In this document: positions 34,532 through 43,464 of the stretch, one piece after another | Layout of the letters: each line of letters begins with the position of its first letter | Position numbering within the stretch: the first letter of the stretch is position 1 | Origin: Pseudomonas khorasanensis | GTDB taxonomy: Bacteria > Pseudomonadota > Gammaproteobacteria > Pseudomonadales > Pseudomonadaceae | DNA length: 64,000 nucleotides | Direction: 5' to 3' | Assembly: GCF_014268505.2 (NCBI RefSeq) | Contig: NZ_JABWQP020000011.1 | Span: 118,841 to 182,840, forward strand | The notes under the pieces: model-generated | Told to the model about the DNA's origin: nothing | Databases searched by the model: none | What the model saw: only the letters and a program-made list of their open reading frames with translations | Program-made: the position numbers and the translations under genes

Positions 34532-35575
34532 ATGAGTCGTTGCCGCCCGCCGGCGTTACGCAACACCGCGTTGCTGGTCACAGCACTTTCGCTGTTGGGC
34601 TTTGCCACGTTATCGGCGCCTGTCATGGCAGCCGAGGCCCCGGCTGACGGGGTCTATGCCACCGAATCGGCCAAGGCCGCAAAAAGCTTGATTCTCGATG
34701 TCGTCCACGCTGGCGCGCGCCTGGTCGCGGTCGGGGATCGCGGGCACATCGTCTATTCCGACGACCAGGGCAAGACCTGGACCCAGGCCAAAGTGCCAAC
34801 CCGGCAACTGCTGACCGCCGTGTACTTCGTCGACGACAAACATGGCTGGGCGGTCGGGCATGACGCACAGATTCTCGCCAGCGCAGACGGCGGTCTGACC
34901 TGGACCAAACAGTTTGAAGACCTCAAACGCGAATCGCCGCTGCTCGACGTCTGGTTCAAGGATGCCAACAGCGGCTTTGCCGTGGGCGCTTACGGCACGC
35001 TGCTGGAAACCACCGACGGCGGCAAAAACTGGGAAGACGTCAGCGATCGCCTCGATAACGAAGACCAGTTCCACCTCAACGCCATTGCCGCCGTAAAGGA
35101 CGCCGGGCTGTTTATCGTCGGTGAGTCGGGCAGCATGTTTCGCTCCGCCGATGAAGGCCAGACCTGGGAAAAGCTCGAAGGCCCGTACGAAGGCTCGCTG
35201 TTCGGTGTGATCGGCACGGCGCAAGCGCAGACCCTGCTGGCTTACGGCCTGCGCGGCAACCTCTACCGTTCGACCGATTTCGGCAGCACATGGGAACAGG
35301 TCGAGCTCAAAGCCGCGCGCGGGGCGCTGGAATTCGGCCTGTCCGGCGGCACGCTGCTCGAAGACGGCTCGATTGTCATCGTCGGCAACGGCGGCTCGGT
35401 GATCAGCAGCAGTGACAATGGCGAAACCTTCAGCGTGTTCAACCGCCCGGATCGCATTTCGCTGTCGTCGGTCACCGCCGCCGGCAACGGCAACCTGATT
35501 TTGACCGGGCAGGGTGGTTTGCACATCACCCTGCCAAACGGTGCCGAGACCCATAACAAGAAGGCGGGGCTATGA
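34532..35575 (+). CDS. YCF48/photosystem-II-assembly-like beta-propeller protein, secreted
   Basis: 347 residues with a signal peptide (cleavage near AMA-AE, about residue 34). The body is a repeat of about seven BNR/Asp-box-like blades: YSDDQGKTWTQA, ASADGGLTWTKQ, ETTDGGKNWEDV, RSADEGQTWEKL, RSTDFGSTWEQV, SSSDNGETFSVF. Named after plant/cyanobacterial Ycf48, but in pseudomonads the family is not photosynthetic and its role is unknown. Stop overlaps the RND transporter start (ATGA, 35572-35575), so the periplasmic propeller likely works with that exporter. Confidence 0.87.
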   Translation: MSRCRPPALRNTALLVTALSLLGFATLSAPVMAAEAPADGVYATESAKAAKSLILDVVHAGARLVAVGDRGHIVYSDDQGKTWTQAKVPTRQLLTAVYFVDDKHGWAVGHDAQILASADGGLTWTKQFEDLKRESPLLDVWFKDANSGFAVGAYGTLLETTDGGKNWEDVSDRLDNEDQFHLNAIAAVKDAGLFIVGESGSMFRSADEGQTWEKLEGPYEGSLFGVIGTAQAQTLLAYGLRGNLYRSTDFGSTWEQVELKAARGALEFGLSGGTLLEDGSIVIVGNGGSVISSSDNGETFSVFNRPDRISLSSVTAAGNGNLILTGQGGLHITLPNGAETHNKKAGL

Positions 35576-37956
35576 CTTCCTTGAGCACTCATCATCAGGA
35601 CAAGGCGACGTTCCTCGAACGCCTCATCTTCAACAACCGCCCGGCCGTGATTCTGATCTGCCTGGTGGTGAGCATTTTCCTGTTCTGGCAGGCGACGCTG
35701 ATCCGGCCTTCCACCAGTTTCGAAAAAATGATCCCGCTGCAGCACCCCTTCATCGAGAAGATGATGGAACACCGCAACGATCTGGCGAACCTGGGCAACA
35801 CCGTGCGCATCTCGGTGGAGGCCACCGACGGCGACATCTTCTCCAAGGAGTACATGGAGACCCTGCGCCAGATCAACGACGAAGTGTTCTACATTTCCGG
35901 CGTCGATCGCTCCGGCCTGAAGTCATTGTGGAGCCCGAGCGTACGCTGGACCGAAGTGACCGAGGAGGGTTTCGCTGGCGGCGAAGTGATTCCGCAGAGT
36001 TACAACGGCTCCCAGGACAGCCTCGATCTGTTGCGCAACAACGTGCTCAAGTCCGGGCAGGTCGGGCGTCTGGTCGCCAACGACTTCAAGTCGAGCATCG
36101 TCGACATTCCGCTGCTGGAGTCCTACCCGGATCCGCAGGATCAGGGCAAGTTGCTGGCGCTGGACTACCGCAAGTTCTCCCATGAACTTGAAGACAAGAT
36201 CCGCAACAAGTTCGAAGCGCAGAACCCCAACATCAAGATCCATATCGTCGGTTTCGCCAAGAAGGTCGGTGACCTGATCGACGGTCTGGTGATGGTGGTG
36301 CTGTTCTTCGGCATCGCCTTCGTCATCACCCTGATCCTGCTACTGTGGTTCACCAACTGCCTGCGCAGCACCATTGCGGTGTTGAGCACGACGTTGGTGG
36401 CGGTGGTCTGGCAGCTCGGGCTGATGCACTTCTTTGGCTTCGGGCTTGATCCTTATTCGATGCTGGTGCCGTTCCTGATTTTCGCCATCGGCATTTCCCA
36501 CGGCGTGCAGAAGATCAACGGTATCGCGCTGCAATCCAGTGAAGCCGACAATGCCCTGACTGCGGCACGACGCACGTTCCGGCAACTGTTTCTGCCGGGA
36601 ATGATCGCGATTCTTGCCGATGCGGTGGGCTTCATTACGCTGCTGATCATCGACATCGGTGTGATCCGTGAGCTGGCTATCGGCGCGTCCATCGGCGTGG
36701 CGGTGATCGTGTTCACCAACCTGATCCTGCTGCCGGTTGCGATTTCCTACGTGGGTATCAGCAAGCGCGCGATTGCCAAGAGCAAGAAAGACGCGAACCG
36801 CGAGCACCCGTTCTGGCGCCTGCTGTCAAACTTCGCCAGCCCGAAAGTCGCACCGATCTCCGTGGCTCTCGCGCTCGTCGCCTTCGGTGGCGGCCTTTGG
36901 TACAGCCAGAACCTGAAAATCGGCGACCTCGATCAAGGCGCGCCGGAACTGCGTCCGGACTCGCGCTACAACAAGGACAACAACTTCATCATCAGCAATT
37001 ACTCGACCAGTTCCGACGTGCTGGTGGTGATGGTCAAGACCAAGGCCGAAGGCTGCTCGCGCTACGAAGCCATGGCACCGATTGATCAGTTGATGTGGAA
37101 GATGCAGAACACCGAGGGCGTGCAGTCGGCGATCTCGCTGGTGACCGTGTCCAAGCAGATGATCAAGGGCATGAACGAGGGCAACCTGAAATGGGAAACC
37201 CTGTCGCGCAACCCTGACGTGCTGAACAACTCGATCGCCCGCGCCGACGGCTTGTACAACAACAGTTGCTCGTTGGCGCCGGTGCTGGTTTTCCTAAACG
37301 ATCACAAGGCTGAAACCCTTGATCGCGCAGTGCATGCGGTGCAGGAGTTCGCCAAGGAGAACAACAAGGACGGCCTGGAATTCATCCTCGCCGCCGGTAA
37401 CGCGGGGATCGAAGCGGCCACCAACGAAGTCATCAAACAGGCTGAGCTGACCATCCTGATTCTGGTCTACATCTGTGTGGCGGTGATGTGCATGATCACT
37501 TTCCGCTCGTGGGCGGCGACTCTGTGCATTGTGCTGCCGCTGGTGCTCACCTCCGTACTCGGCAACGCCCTGATGGCGTTCATGGGCATTGGCGTGAAAG
37601 TGGCGACCTTGCCGGTGGTGGCGCTGGGTGTGGGGATTGGTGTCGACTACGGCATTTATATCTACAGCCGCCTGGAAAGTTTCTTGCGTGCCGGTCTGCC
37701 GTTGCAGGAAGCCTATTACCAGACCCTGAAATCCACTGGTAAAGCCGTGCTGTTCACGGGTTTGTGCCTGGCGATCGGCGTGTGCACCTGGATCTTCTCG
37801 GCCATCAAGTTCCAAGCCGACATGGGCCTGATGCTGACCTTCATGCTCCTGTGGAACATGTTCGGTGCGCTGTGGCTGCTGCCGGCGCTGGCGAAGTTCC
37901 TGATCAAGCCGGAGAAACTGGCGGGGCAGAAGGGCAATTCGCTGTTTGCGCACTGA
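35572..37956 (+). CDS. RND/MMPL-family exporter
   Basis: 794 residues with two homologous halves, each one TM, a large periplasmic loop and five TMs (SSD-like), about 12 TMs in all. The MMPL hallmarks are the YSMLVPFLIFAIGISHGVQK and VVALGVGIGVDYGIYIYSRL helices carrying the polar residues of the proton path. Relatives transport lipids, hopanoids or hydrophobic compounds. The expected DUF1302/DUF1329 outer partners, usual upstream neighbours in other pseudomonads, are absent here. Confidence 0.87.
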   Translation: MTSLSTHHQDKATFLERLIFNNRPAVILICLVVSIFLFWQATLIRPSTSFEKMIPLQHPFIEKMMEHRNDLANLGNTVRISVEATDGDIFSKEYMETLRQINDEVFYISGVDRSGLKSLWSPSVRWTEVTEEGFAGGEVIPQSYNGSQDSLDLLRNNVLKSGQVGRLVANDFKSSIVDIPLLESYPDPQDQGKLLALDYRKFSHELEDKIRNKFEAQNPNIKIHIVGFAKKVGDLIDGLVMVVLFFGIAFVITLILLLWFTNCLRSTIAVLSTTLVAVVWQLGLMHFFGFGLDPYSMLVPFLIFAIGISHGVQKINGIALQSSEADNALTAARRTFRQLFLPGMIAILADAVGFITLLIIDIGVIRELAIGASIGVAVIVFTNLILLPVAISYVGISKRAIAKSKKDANREHPFWRLLSNFASPKVAPISVALALVAFGGGLWYSQNLKIGDLDQGAPELRPDSRYNKDNNFIISNYSTSSDVLVVMVKTKAEGCSRYEAMAPIDQLMWKMQNTEGVQSAISLVTVSKQMIKGMNEGNLKWETLSRNPDVLNNSIARADGLYNNSCSLAPVLVFLNDHKAETLDRAVHAVQEFAKENNKDGLEFILAAGNAGIEAATNEVIKQAELTILILVYICVAVMCMITFRSWAATLCIVLPLVLTSVLGNALMAFMGIGVKVATLPVVALGVGIGVDYGIYIYSRLESFLRAGLPLQEAYYQTLKSTGKAVLFTGLCLAIGVCTWIFSAIKFQADMGLMLTFMLLWNMFGALWLLPALAKFLIKPEKLAGQKGNSLFAH

Positions 37957-37976
37957 TCCCATAGCCTGAAATGACA

Positions 37977-38008
37977 AAGCCGCGACCTTGAGGGGTTGCG
38001 GCTTTTTC
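37977..38008 (+). terminator. Rho-independent terminator of the RND unit
   Basis: AAAGCCGCGACC, loop TTGA, GGGGTTGCGGC, then TTTTTC. Closes the YCF48-RND operon 20 bases after the stop. Confidence 0.85.
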
Positions 38009-38031
38009 ATTTTTGAACCAGGCGCCGATTC

Positions 38032-38124
38032 CCTGTGGGAGCGAGCCTGCTCGCGAAGGCAGAGTGTAAGACAGCACAAATGTCACAGCCAGACCGATTT
38101 CGCGAGCAGGCTCGCTCCCACAGG
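38032..38124. repeat. REP pair (GTGGGAGCGAGC family)
   Basis: Inverted pair between convergent genes (RND exporter and GntR). Confidence 0.9.
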
Positions 38125-38137
38125 CCGATCTTCAGCG

Positions 38138-38857
38138 CTAAGTGAGCTCAGCGCCAAGCACCACACTCAACGCACTACGCGCATCATCCAGCTGCACCAA
38201 CGTGGCATGCCGGGCGCCCAGGGCATCGCGGTTCTCGATGGCGGTCAGAATCGCCTTGTGCCGTGGCAGCGCCAGTTCATGCAGATTCGGCCGCTGGTTG
38301 GAATGCTTCAACGCTTCGGCAATCGCCACCGCGAGCATATTGCACAGGTTCGCCAGCAAATCGTTGTGCGTCGCATCGGCGATCCGGCTGTGGAAATCCA
38401 GGTCCGGTTGCAGCAACGCTTCCGGCGTCGGCGCGGCTTCCATGCGTTGATAGGCTTCGTTGATGGCGGCGATGTCGGCGTCGGTCGCATGCTGAGCGGC
38501 GAGGGCGGCGGCGGCCGGTTCGATGATGCTGCGCACGCTGGTCAGCACATTGAAGAATTCATTCTGCGGGCTGCTTTGCATCAGCCAGTGCAGGACGTCA
38601 GGGTCGAGCATGTGCCATTCGCGGCGGGCCTTGACCACCGTGCCCACGCGCGGTTTTGAATACACCAGACCCTTGGCCACCAGTACCCGCGTAGCCTCAC
38701 GCAACACCGGCCGGCTGACCGCGTATTCCTCGCAGAGCAGGGCTTCGGCAGGCAGTTTGTCGTCGGGCAAAAAACGTCCGGAGACGATCTGCATGCCCAG
38801 TTCCTGGACGATGCGCGAATGCATGCTTTTACGGTCGGAGGGTTTGCGGTAATCCAT
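38138..38857 (-). CDS. FadR-subfamily GntR regulator, DgoR-like
   Basis: 239 residues. HTH MQIVSGRFLPDDKLPAEALL then YAVSRPVLREATRVLVAKGL, followed by an FCD domain with DLDFHSRIAD and later RHKAILTAIE carrying metal ligand candidates. This is the type controlling sugar-acid genes such as dgoR (galactonate) and gguR/araR-like loci. The neighbouring dehydratase-transporter intergenic region has two matches to the FadR-type rule TNGT-N3-ACNA, so it most likely represses the pentonate operon. Start at the ATG 38857. Confidence 0.85.
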   Translation of the reverse strand: MDYRKPSDRKSMHSRIVQELGMQIVSGRFLPDDKLPAEALLCEEYAVSRPVLREATRVLVAKGLVYSKPRVGTVVKARREWHMLDPDVLHWLMQSSPQNEFFNVLTSVRSIIEPAAAALAAQHATDADIAAINEAYQRMEAAPTPEALLQPDLDFHSRIADATHNDLLANLCNMLAVAIAEALKHSNQRPNLHELALPRHKAILTAIENRDALGARHATLVQLDDARSALSVVLGAELT

Positions 38858-38931
38858 GGGGAGTGGCGCGATCCTGATCGATGGAGATGCCGCGCATCAT
38901 AGCAGGCACGGCACAATCTTGAGGCGAGCAA

Positions 38932-39044
38932 TGATCGTTCCCACGCTCTGCGTGGGAATGCCTCAAGGGACGCTCCGCGTTCCAGCTCTGAAAGGGACGC
39001 GGAGCGCCCCGGGCTGCGTTCCTTTGCTGCGCGTGGGAACGATC
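38932..39044. repeat. GATCGTTCCCACGC inverted repeat
   Basis: ATGATCGTTCCCACGCTCTG on the left and GCGCGTGGGAACGATC on the right, related to 28599-28706. Confidence 0.88.
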
Positions 39045-39053
39045 GGTGGGGTG

Positions 39054-40790
39054 TTAGTGAGAGTGACGCGGCACTTCCGCCCCGCGGCAACCCACCAGGA
39101 AGTCAAAGTCACAACCCTGATCCGCCTGCAGCACGTGGTCGATGTACAGCTGACGATAACCACCCACCAGCAATTGCGGCGGCGCTTGCAGATCCGCCAT
39201 GCGCGCTGCCAGTTCGGCATCCGGAATGTCCAGATGCAGACGGCCGCTGGCGCAATCGAGTTCGATCCAGTCGCCTTCTTTCACGGCCGCCAAAGGTCCA
39301 CCCGCTGCGGCTTCCGGGGCAACGTGCAAGACCACCGTGCCGTACGCCGTGCCGCTCATCCGCGCATCGGAAATGCGCACCATATCGGTCACACCCTGCG
39401 CCAGCAGCTTGGCCGGCAAGCCCATGTTGCCGACTTCGGCCATGCCCGGATAACCCTTCGGCCCGCAGTTCTTCATGACCAGAATCGAGTTGGCGTCCAC
39501 GTCCAGCTCCGGATCATTGATCCGCGCCTTGTACATGTCAAAGTTCTCGAACACCACCGCACGGCCACGATGCTGCATCAGTTCGGCGGTCGCGGCGGAC
39601 GGCTTGAGCACAGCGCCCAGCGGCGCCAGGTTGCCACGCAACACACAAATGCCGCCGTCGGCCCGGATCGGATTGTCGAGGGTGCGGATCACTTCGTCTT
39701 CGCCATAGATCGGTGCATCTTTGGTGTTCTCGCCGATCGACTTGCCGTTCACGGTCAGCGCGTCAGGGTTGGGAATCAGATTCGCCTCGCCGAGGCGACG
39801 CAGCAGCGCCGGCAGACCACCCGCGTAATAGAACTCTTCCATCAGGAAACGCCCCGACGGTTGCAGGTCGACGATGGTCGGCATGCCGCGACCGATGCGG
39901 GTCCAGTCATCCAGATCCAGCTCGACGCCAATGCGCCCGGCGATGGCTTTCAAGTGAATCACCGCATTGGTCGAACCGCCGATGGCAGCGTTGACACGAA
40001 TGGCGTTTTCGAACGCTTCCTTGGTGAGGATTTTTGACAGTTTCAGGTCTTCGCGAACCATCTCCACAGCACGCATGCCGGACATGTGCGCCAGCACGTA
40101 ACGTCGCGCATCGACTGCCGGAATTGCCGCGTTGTGCGGCAGCGAAGTGCCGAGGGCTTCAGCCATGCAAGCCATGGTCGACGCGGTGCCCATGGTGTTG
40201 CAGGTGCCGGCCGAACGCGACATGCCGCCCTCGGCCGCGAGGAAATCGTCAATGGTGATGGTGCCGGCCTTGACCTGTTCGCTCAGTTGCCAGACCACGG
40301 TGCCGGAGCCGATGTCCTTGCCCTTGTGCTTGCCATTGAGCATCGGCCCGCCGGTGACAACGATCGCCGGCACATCGCAACTGGCCGCGCCCATCAGCAG
40401 CGCCGGGGTGGTTTTGTCGCAGCCGGTCAGCAGCACCACGCCGTCGATCGGGTTGCCGCGAATCGCTTCTTCAACGTCCATGCTCGCCAGGTTGCGGGTG
40501 AGCATGGCAGTCGGGCGCAAATTGGATTCACCGTTGGAGAACACCGGGAATTCCACCGGAAAGCCACCGGCCTCGATCACCCCGCGTTTGACGTGCTCCG
40601 CAATCTGGCGGAAGTGCGCGTTGCACGGGGTCAGTTCCGACCAGGTATTGCAGATGCCGATAATTGGCTTGCCGTGGAACTGATGGTCGGCGATGCCCTG
40701 ATTCTTCATCCAGCTGCGGTACATGAAGCCGTTTTTGTCGGCCGTGCCAAACCATTGGGCGGAGCGCAGGGTGGGTTTCTTATCAGACAT
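39054..40790 (-). CDS. IlvD/Edd-family dehydratase, L-arabinonate dehydratase type
   Basis: 578 residues. The three Fe-S cluster cysteines can be placed: Cys56 in NTWSELTPCN, Cys124 in LLTGCDKTTPA and about Cys197 in SAGTCNTMGTAST. The length (~579) and spacing match pentonate dehydratases rather than Edd or IlvD. Substrates in the subgroup include L-arabinonate, D-fuconate, D-xylonate and galactonate. It should turn a pentonate into 2-keto-3-deoxy-pentonate, to be used by the FAH-type enzyme and the semialdehyde dehydrogenase of the cluster. Divergent from the transporter. Confidence 0.87.
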   Translation of the reverse strand: MSDKKPTLRSAQWFGTADKNGFMYRSWMKNQGIADHQFHGKPIIGICNTWSELTPCNAHFRQIAEHVKRGVIEAGGFPVEFPVFSNGESNLRPTAMLTRNLASMDVEEAIRGNPIDGVVLLTGCDKTTPALLMGAASCDVPAIVVTGGPMLNGKHKGKDIGSGTVVWQLSEQVKAGTITIDDFLAAEGGMSRSAGTCNTMGTASTMACMAEALGTSLPHNAAIPAVDARRYVLAHMSGMRAVEMVREDLKLSKILTKEAFENAIRVNAAIGGSTNAVIHLKAIAGRIGVELDLDDWTRIGRGMPTIVDLQPSGRFLMEEFYYAGGLPALLRRLGEANLIPNPDALTVNGKSIGENTKDAPIYGEDEVIRTLDNPIRADGGICVLRGNLAPLGAVLKPSAATAELMQHRGRAVVFENFDMYKARINDPELDVDANSILVMKNCGPKGYPGMAEVGNMGLPAKLLAQGVTDMVRISDARMSGTAYGTVVLHVAPEAAAGGPLAAVKEGDWIELDCASGRLHLDIPDAELAARMADLQAPPQLLVGGYRQLYIDHVLQADQGCDFDFLVGCRGAEVPRHSH

Positions 40791-40804
40791 GATCGATTCT
40801 CTTA

Positions 40805-40815
40805 TTGTAAGACTA
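40805..40815. promoter_or_regulatory. FadR-type GntR operator, dehydratase side
   Basis: TTGTAAGACTA, a full match to TNGT-N3-ACNA, only 15 bases upstream of the dehydratase start. Candidate binding site of the DgoR-like regulator at 38138-38857. Confidence 0.6.
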
Positions 40816-40879
40816 TTGTTTGCGAGCTGACGCTTAATCTAAGCTCAAAATCGTGGCTTTGGAAGAGTTGTTGGGTAAT

Positions 40880-40890
40880 TAGTATTACTA
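40880..40890. promoter_or_regulatory. FadR-type GntR operator, transporter side
   Basis: TAGTATTACTA, an almost perfect palindrome and again a full match to TNGT-N3-ACNA, about 92 bases before the MFS start. With 40805-40815 it makes two sites in one divergent region. Confidence 0.6.
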
Positions 40891-40982
40891 TATAGTCGTT
40901 TTCGACGGAGGGTTGGCCCTGGCTGTTTTGGCGAGAGGCGTCCCCCGAGGTTCTATAAAAACAACAATCGGAGACCGATCTC

Positions 40983-42305
40983 ATGAGCCAGGAACTGCGG
41001 CTTATCCGGCGCATCACGCTGAAACTGATTCCCTTCCTGATCCTGCTGTACCTGATCGCCTATGTGGATCGCTCCGCCGTCGGCTTCGCCAAGCTGCACA
41101 TGGGCGCCGACATCGGCATCGGCGATGCGGCCTATGGCCTCGGTGCCGGGCTGTTCTTCATTGGTTACTTTCTTTTCGAGATTCCCAGCAACCTGATGCT
41201 CGAACGCTTCGGCGCCCGGCGCTGGTTTGCACGGATCATGATTACCTGGGGCGCGATCACCATCGGCATGGCGTTCGTCCAGGGCCCGCACAGTTTCTAC
41301 GTGATGCGCTTTCTGCTCGGTGCGGCCGAGGCGGGCTTCTTTCCCGGCGTTCTGTACTACATCACCCAATGGTTCCCGGTGCGCCATCGCGGCAAGATCC
41401 TCGGGTTGTTCATCCTTTCGCAACCGATCGCGATGATGATCACCGGTCCCGTGTCCGGCGGTCTGCTGGGCATGGACGGCATTCTTGGTCTGCACGGCTG
41501 GCAGTGGCTGTTCATCGTCATTGGCACCCCGGCGATCCTGCTGACCTGGCCGGTACTGCGCTGGCTGCCGGACGGCCCGCAGCAAGTGAAGTGGATGGAT
41601 CAGTCTGAAAAAGACTGGCTGACCGGCGAGCTGAAAAAGGACTTGCAGGAGTATGGCCAGACGCGTCACGGCAATCCGCTGCATGCGCTTAAAGACAAAC
41701 GCGTGCTGTTGCTGGCGCTGTTCTACCTGCCAGTGACCCTGAGCATCTATGGCCTGGGCCTGTGGTTGCCGACGCTGATCAAGCAGTTTGGCGGCAGCGA
41801 TCTGGTGACTGGGTTCGTCTCGTCGGTGCCGTACATTTTCGGGATCATCGGCCTGCTGATCATTCCTCGCAGCTCCGACCGCCTGAATGATCGCTACGGG
41901 CATCTGGCCGTCCTTTATGTGTTGGGCGCAATCGGCCTGTTCCTCAGTGCCTGGCTGTCGTTGCCGGTCGCGCAACTGGCGGCGCTGTGTCTGGTGGCGT
42001 TTGCGTTGTTCTCGTGCACGGCGGTGTTCTGGACGTTGCCGGGGCGCTTCTTCGCTGGCGCGAGTGCAGCCGCCGGGATCGCATTGATCAACTCGGTGGG
42101 CAATCTCGGCGGCTACATCGGGCCGTTCGTGATTGGCGCGTTGAAGGAGTACACCGGCAACCTGGCTTCAGGGTTGTACTTCCTCTCGGGTGTGATGGTG
42201 TTCGGCTTGATTCTGACGGGCATCGTTTATCGGGTACTGGAGCGCAAGCACGTGCTGCCGGCTGATCAGTTCGCCGCGAGTGCGCGCGGTGCGACCCGAA
42301 CCTGA
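40983..42305 (+). CDS. MFS sugar-acid transporter (anion:cation symporter type)
   Basis: 440 residues, about 12 TMs. The N-terminal LRLIRRITLKLIPFLILLYL and IAYVDRSAVGFAKL segment and LGAAEAGFFPGVLYYITQWF are characteristic of the ACS/phthalate-permease group, which carries galactonate, glucarate and similar sugar acids. No sugar ABC transporter or sugar dehydrogenase is present locally, so the cell probably takes up the acid itself, or one made in the periplasm. RBS GGAG ahead of the ATG. Confidence 0.88.
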   Translation: MSQELRLIRRITLKLIPFLILLYLIAYVDRSAVGFAKLHMGADIGIGDAAYGLGAGLFFIGYFLFEIPSNLMLERFGARRWFARIMITWGAITIGMAFVQGPHSFYVMRFLLGAAEAGFFPGVLYYITQWFPVRHRGKILGLFILSQPIAMMITGPVSGGLLGMDGILGLHGWQWLFIVIGTPAILLTWPVLRWLPDGPQQVKWMDQSEKDWLTGELKKDLQEYGQTRHGNPLHALKDKRVLLLALFYLPVTLSIYGLGLWLPTLIKQFGGSDLVTGFVSSVPYIFGIIGLLIIPRSSDRLNDRYGHLAVLYVLGAIGLFLSAWLSLPVAQLAALCLVAFALFSCTAVFWTLPGRFFAGASAAAGIALINSVGNLGGYIGPFVIGALKEYTGNLASGLYFLSGVMVFGLILTGIVYRVLERKHVLPADQFAASARGATRT

Positions 42306-42330
42306 CGCTTGGAGACAATCACCACCGAAC

Positions 42331-42421
42331 CTGTGGGAGCTGGCTTGCCAGCGATGACGGCGGCACATCCGGCACTGATGTGTCAGACCTATGGCTATCG
42401 CTGGCAAGCCAGCTCCCACAG
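42331..42421. repeat. REP pair (GGGAGCTGGCTTGCCAGCG family)
   Basis: Inverted pair inside the likely pentonate operon, between the transporter and the FAH-type gene. Confidence 0.88.
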
Positions 42422-42462
42422 AGTTTTGCACTGTTTCGAATTTTTGTATTAGGAGAGGACAT

Positions 42463-43455
42463 ATGCATCTGGTTCAATTCGAATTAACCAACGGCGAACG
42501 CCGCGTCGGCGTGGTCGACAACGGTCAGGTCCGCGAAGTGCAGGACGCCCGCAGCGTGCGCGATCTGGCGCTGGCCGCGATCGAAGCCGGCAGCACCCTC
42601 GAGCAGCAAGTGCAGACCCTCGGCCTGGGCGCCAGTCACGACTATGCGCAGTTGCTCAACGACCTGCGCATCCTGCCACCGCTGGACCACCCGGACCCGG
42701 CGCACATGCTGGTCAGCGGTACCGGGCTGACTCACCTGGGCAGCGCCTCCGCCCGCGACAAGATGCACCAGCAGGCCGGCGACGAAGCGGCAATGACCGA
42801 CACCATGCGCATTTTCAAATGGGGCGTGGAGGGCGGCAAGCCGGCGGCGGGGCAGGCCGGCGTTCAGCCAGAGTGGTTTTACAAGGGTGACGGCAGCATC
42901 GTCGTGCGTCCGGGGCAACCGTTCCCGCTGCCGCCGTTTGCCGAAGACGCCGGTGAAGAGCCGGAGATGGCCGGCCTGTACATTATTGGCAACGACGGTA
43001 AGCCGTATCGCCTCGGTTTCGCGGTGGGCAACGAGTTCTCCGATCACGTCATGGAACGCAAGAATTACCTGTACCTTGCTCACTCCAAATTGCGCAGTTG
43101 CAGCTATGGCCCGGAACTTCGCACCGGTGAATTGCCTCAACACCTTGCCGGCACCAGTCGAATCCTGCGTGACGGCGAAGTGCTGTGGCAGAACGAGTTC
43201 CTCAGCGGCGAGGCCAATATGTGCCACAGCCTGGCGAACCTCGAATACCACCATTTCAAGTACAGTCAGTTCCTGCGTCCGGGCGACGTGCACATACATT
43301 TTTTCGGCACGGCAACCCTGTCGTTTGCCGACGGCATCCGCACCCAGCCGGGCGACACGTTCGAGATCAGCCAGGCCGAATTCGGCGCACCGCTGGTCAA
43401 CGGCATCGCACCGGTCAAAGCGGCTTTTGAACCGGACAGCATCGGCACCCTTTAA
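42463..43455 (+). CDS. AraD1-type FAH-family 2-keto-3-deoxy-pentonate dehydratase
   Basis: 330 residues from ATG 42463 (AGGAGAGG upstream). An N-terminal small domain (MHLVQFELTNGERRVGVVDN) is followed by the FAH catalytic fold, with EWFYKGDGSIVVRPGQPFPL, DAGEEPEMAGLYIIGNDG and VGNEFSDHVMERKNYLYLAH, metal-coordinating acidic residues included. AraD1-type enzymes remove water from L-2-keto-3-deoxyarabinonate to give 2-oxoglutarate semialdehyde. Its place between the transporter and the semialdehyde dehydrogenase fits exactly. Confidence 0.84.
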   Translation: MHLVQFELTNGERRVGVVDNGQVREVQDARSVRDLALAAIEAGSTLEQQVQTLGLGASHDYAQLLNDLRILPPLDHPDPAHMLVSGTGLTHLGSASARDKMHQQAGDEAAMTDTMRIFKWGVEGGKPAAGQAGVQPEWFYKGDGSIVVRPGQPFPLPPFAEDAGEEPEMAGLYIIGNDGKPYRLGFAVGNEFSDHVMERKNYLYLAHSKLRSCSYGPELRTGELPQHLAGTSRILRDGEVLWQNEFLSGEANMCHSLANLEYHHFKYSQFLRPGDVHIHFFGTATLSFADGIRTQPGDTFEISQAEFGAPLVNGIAPVKAAFEPDSIGTL

Positions 43456-43464
43456 GGAGATCCC

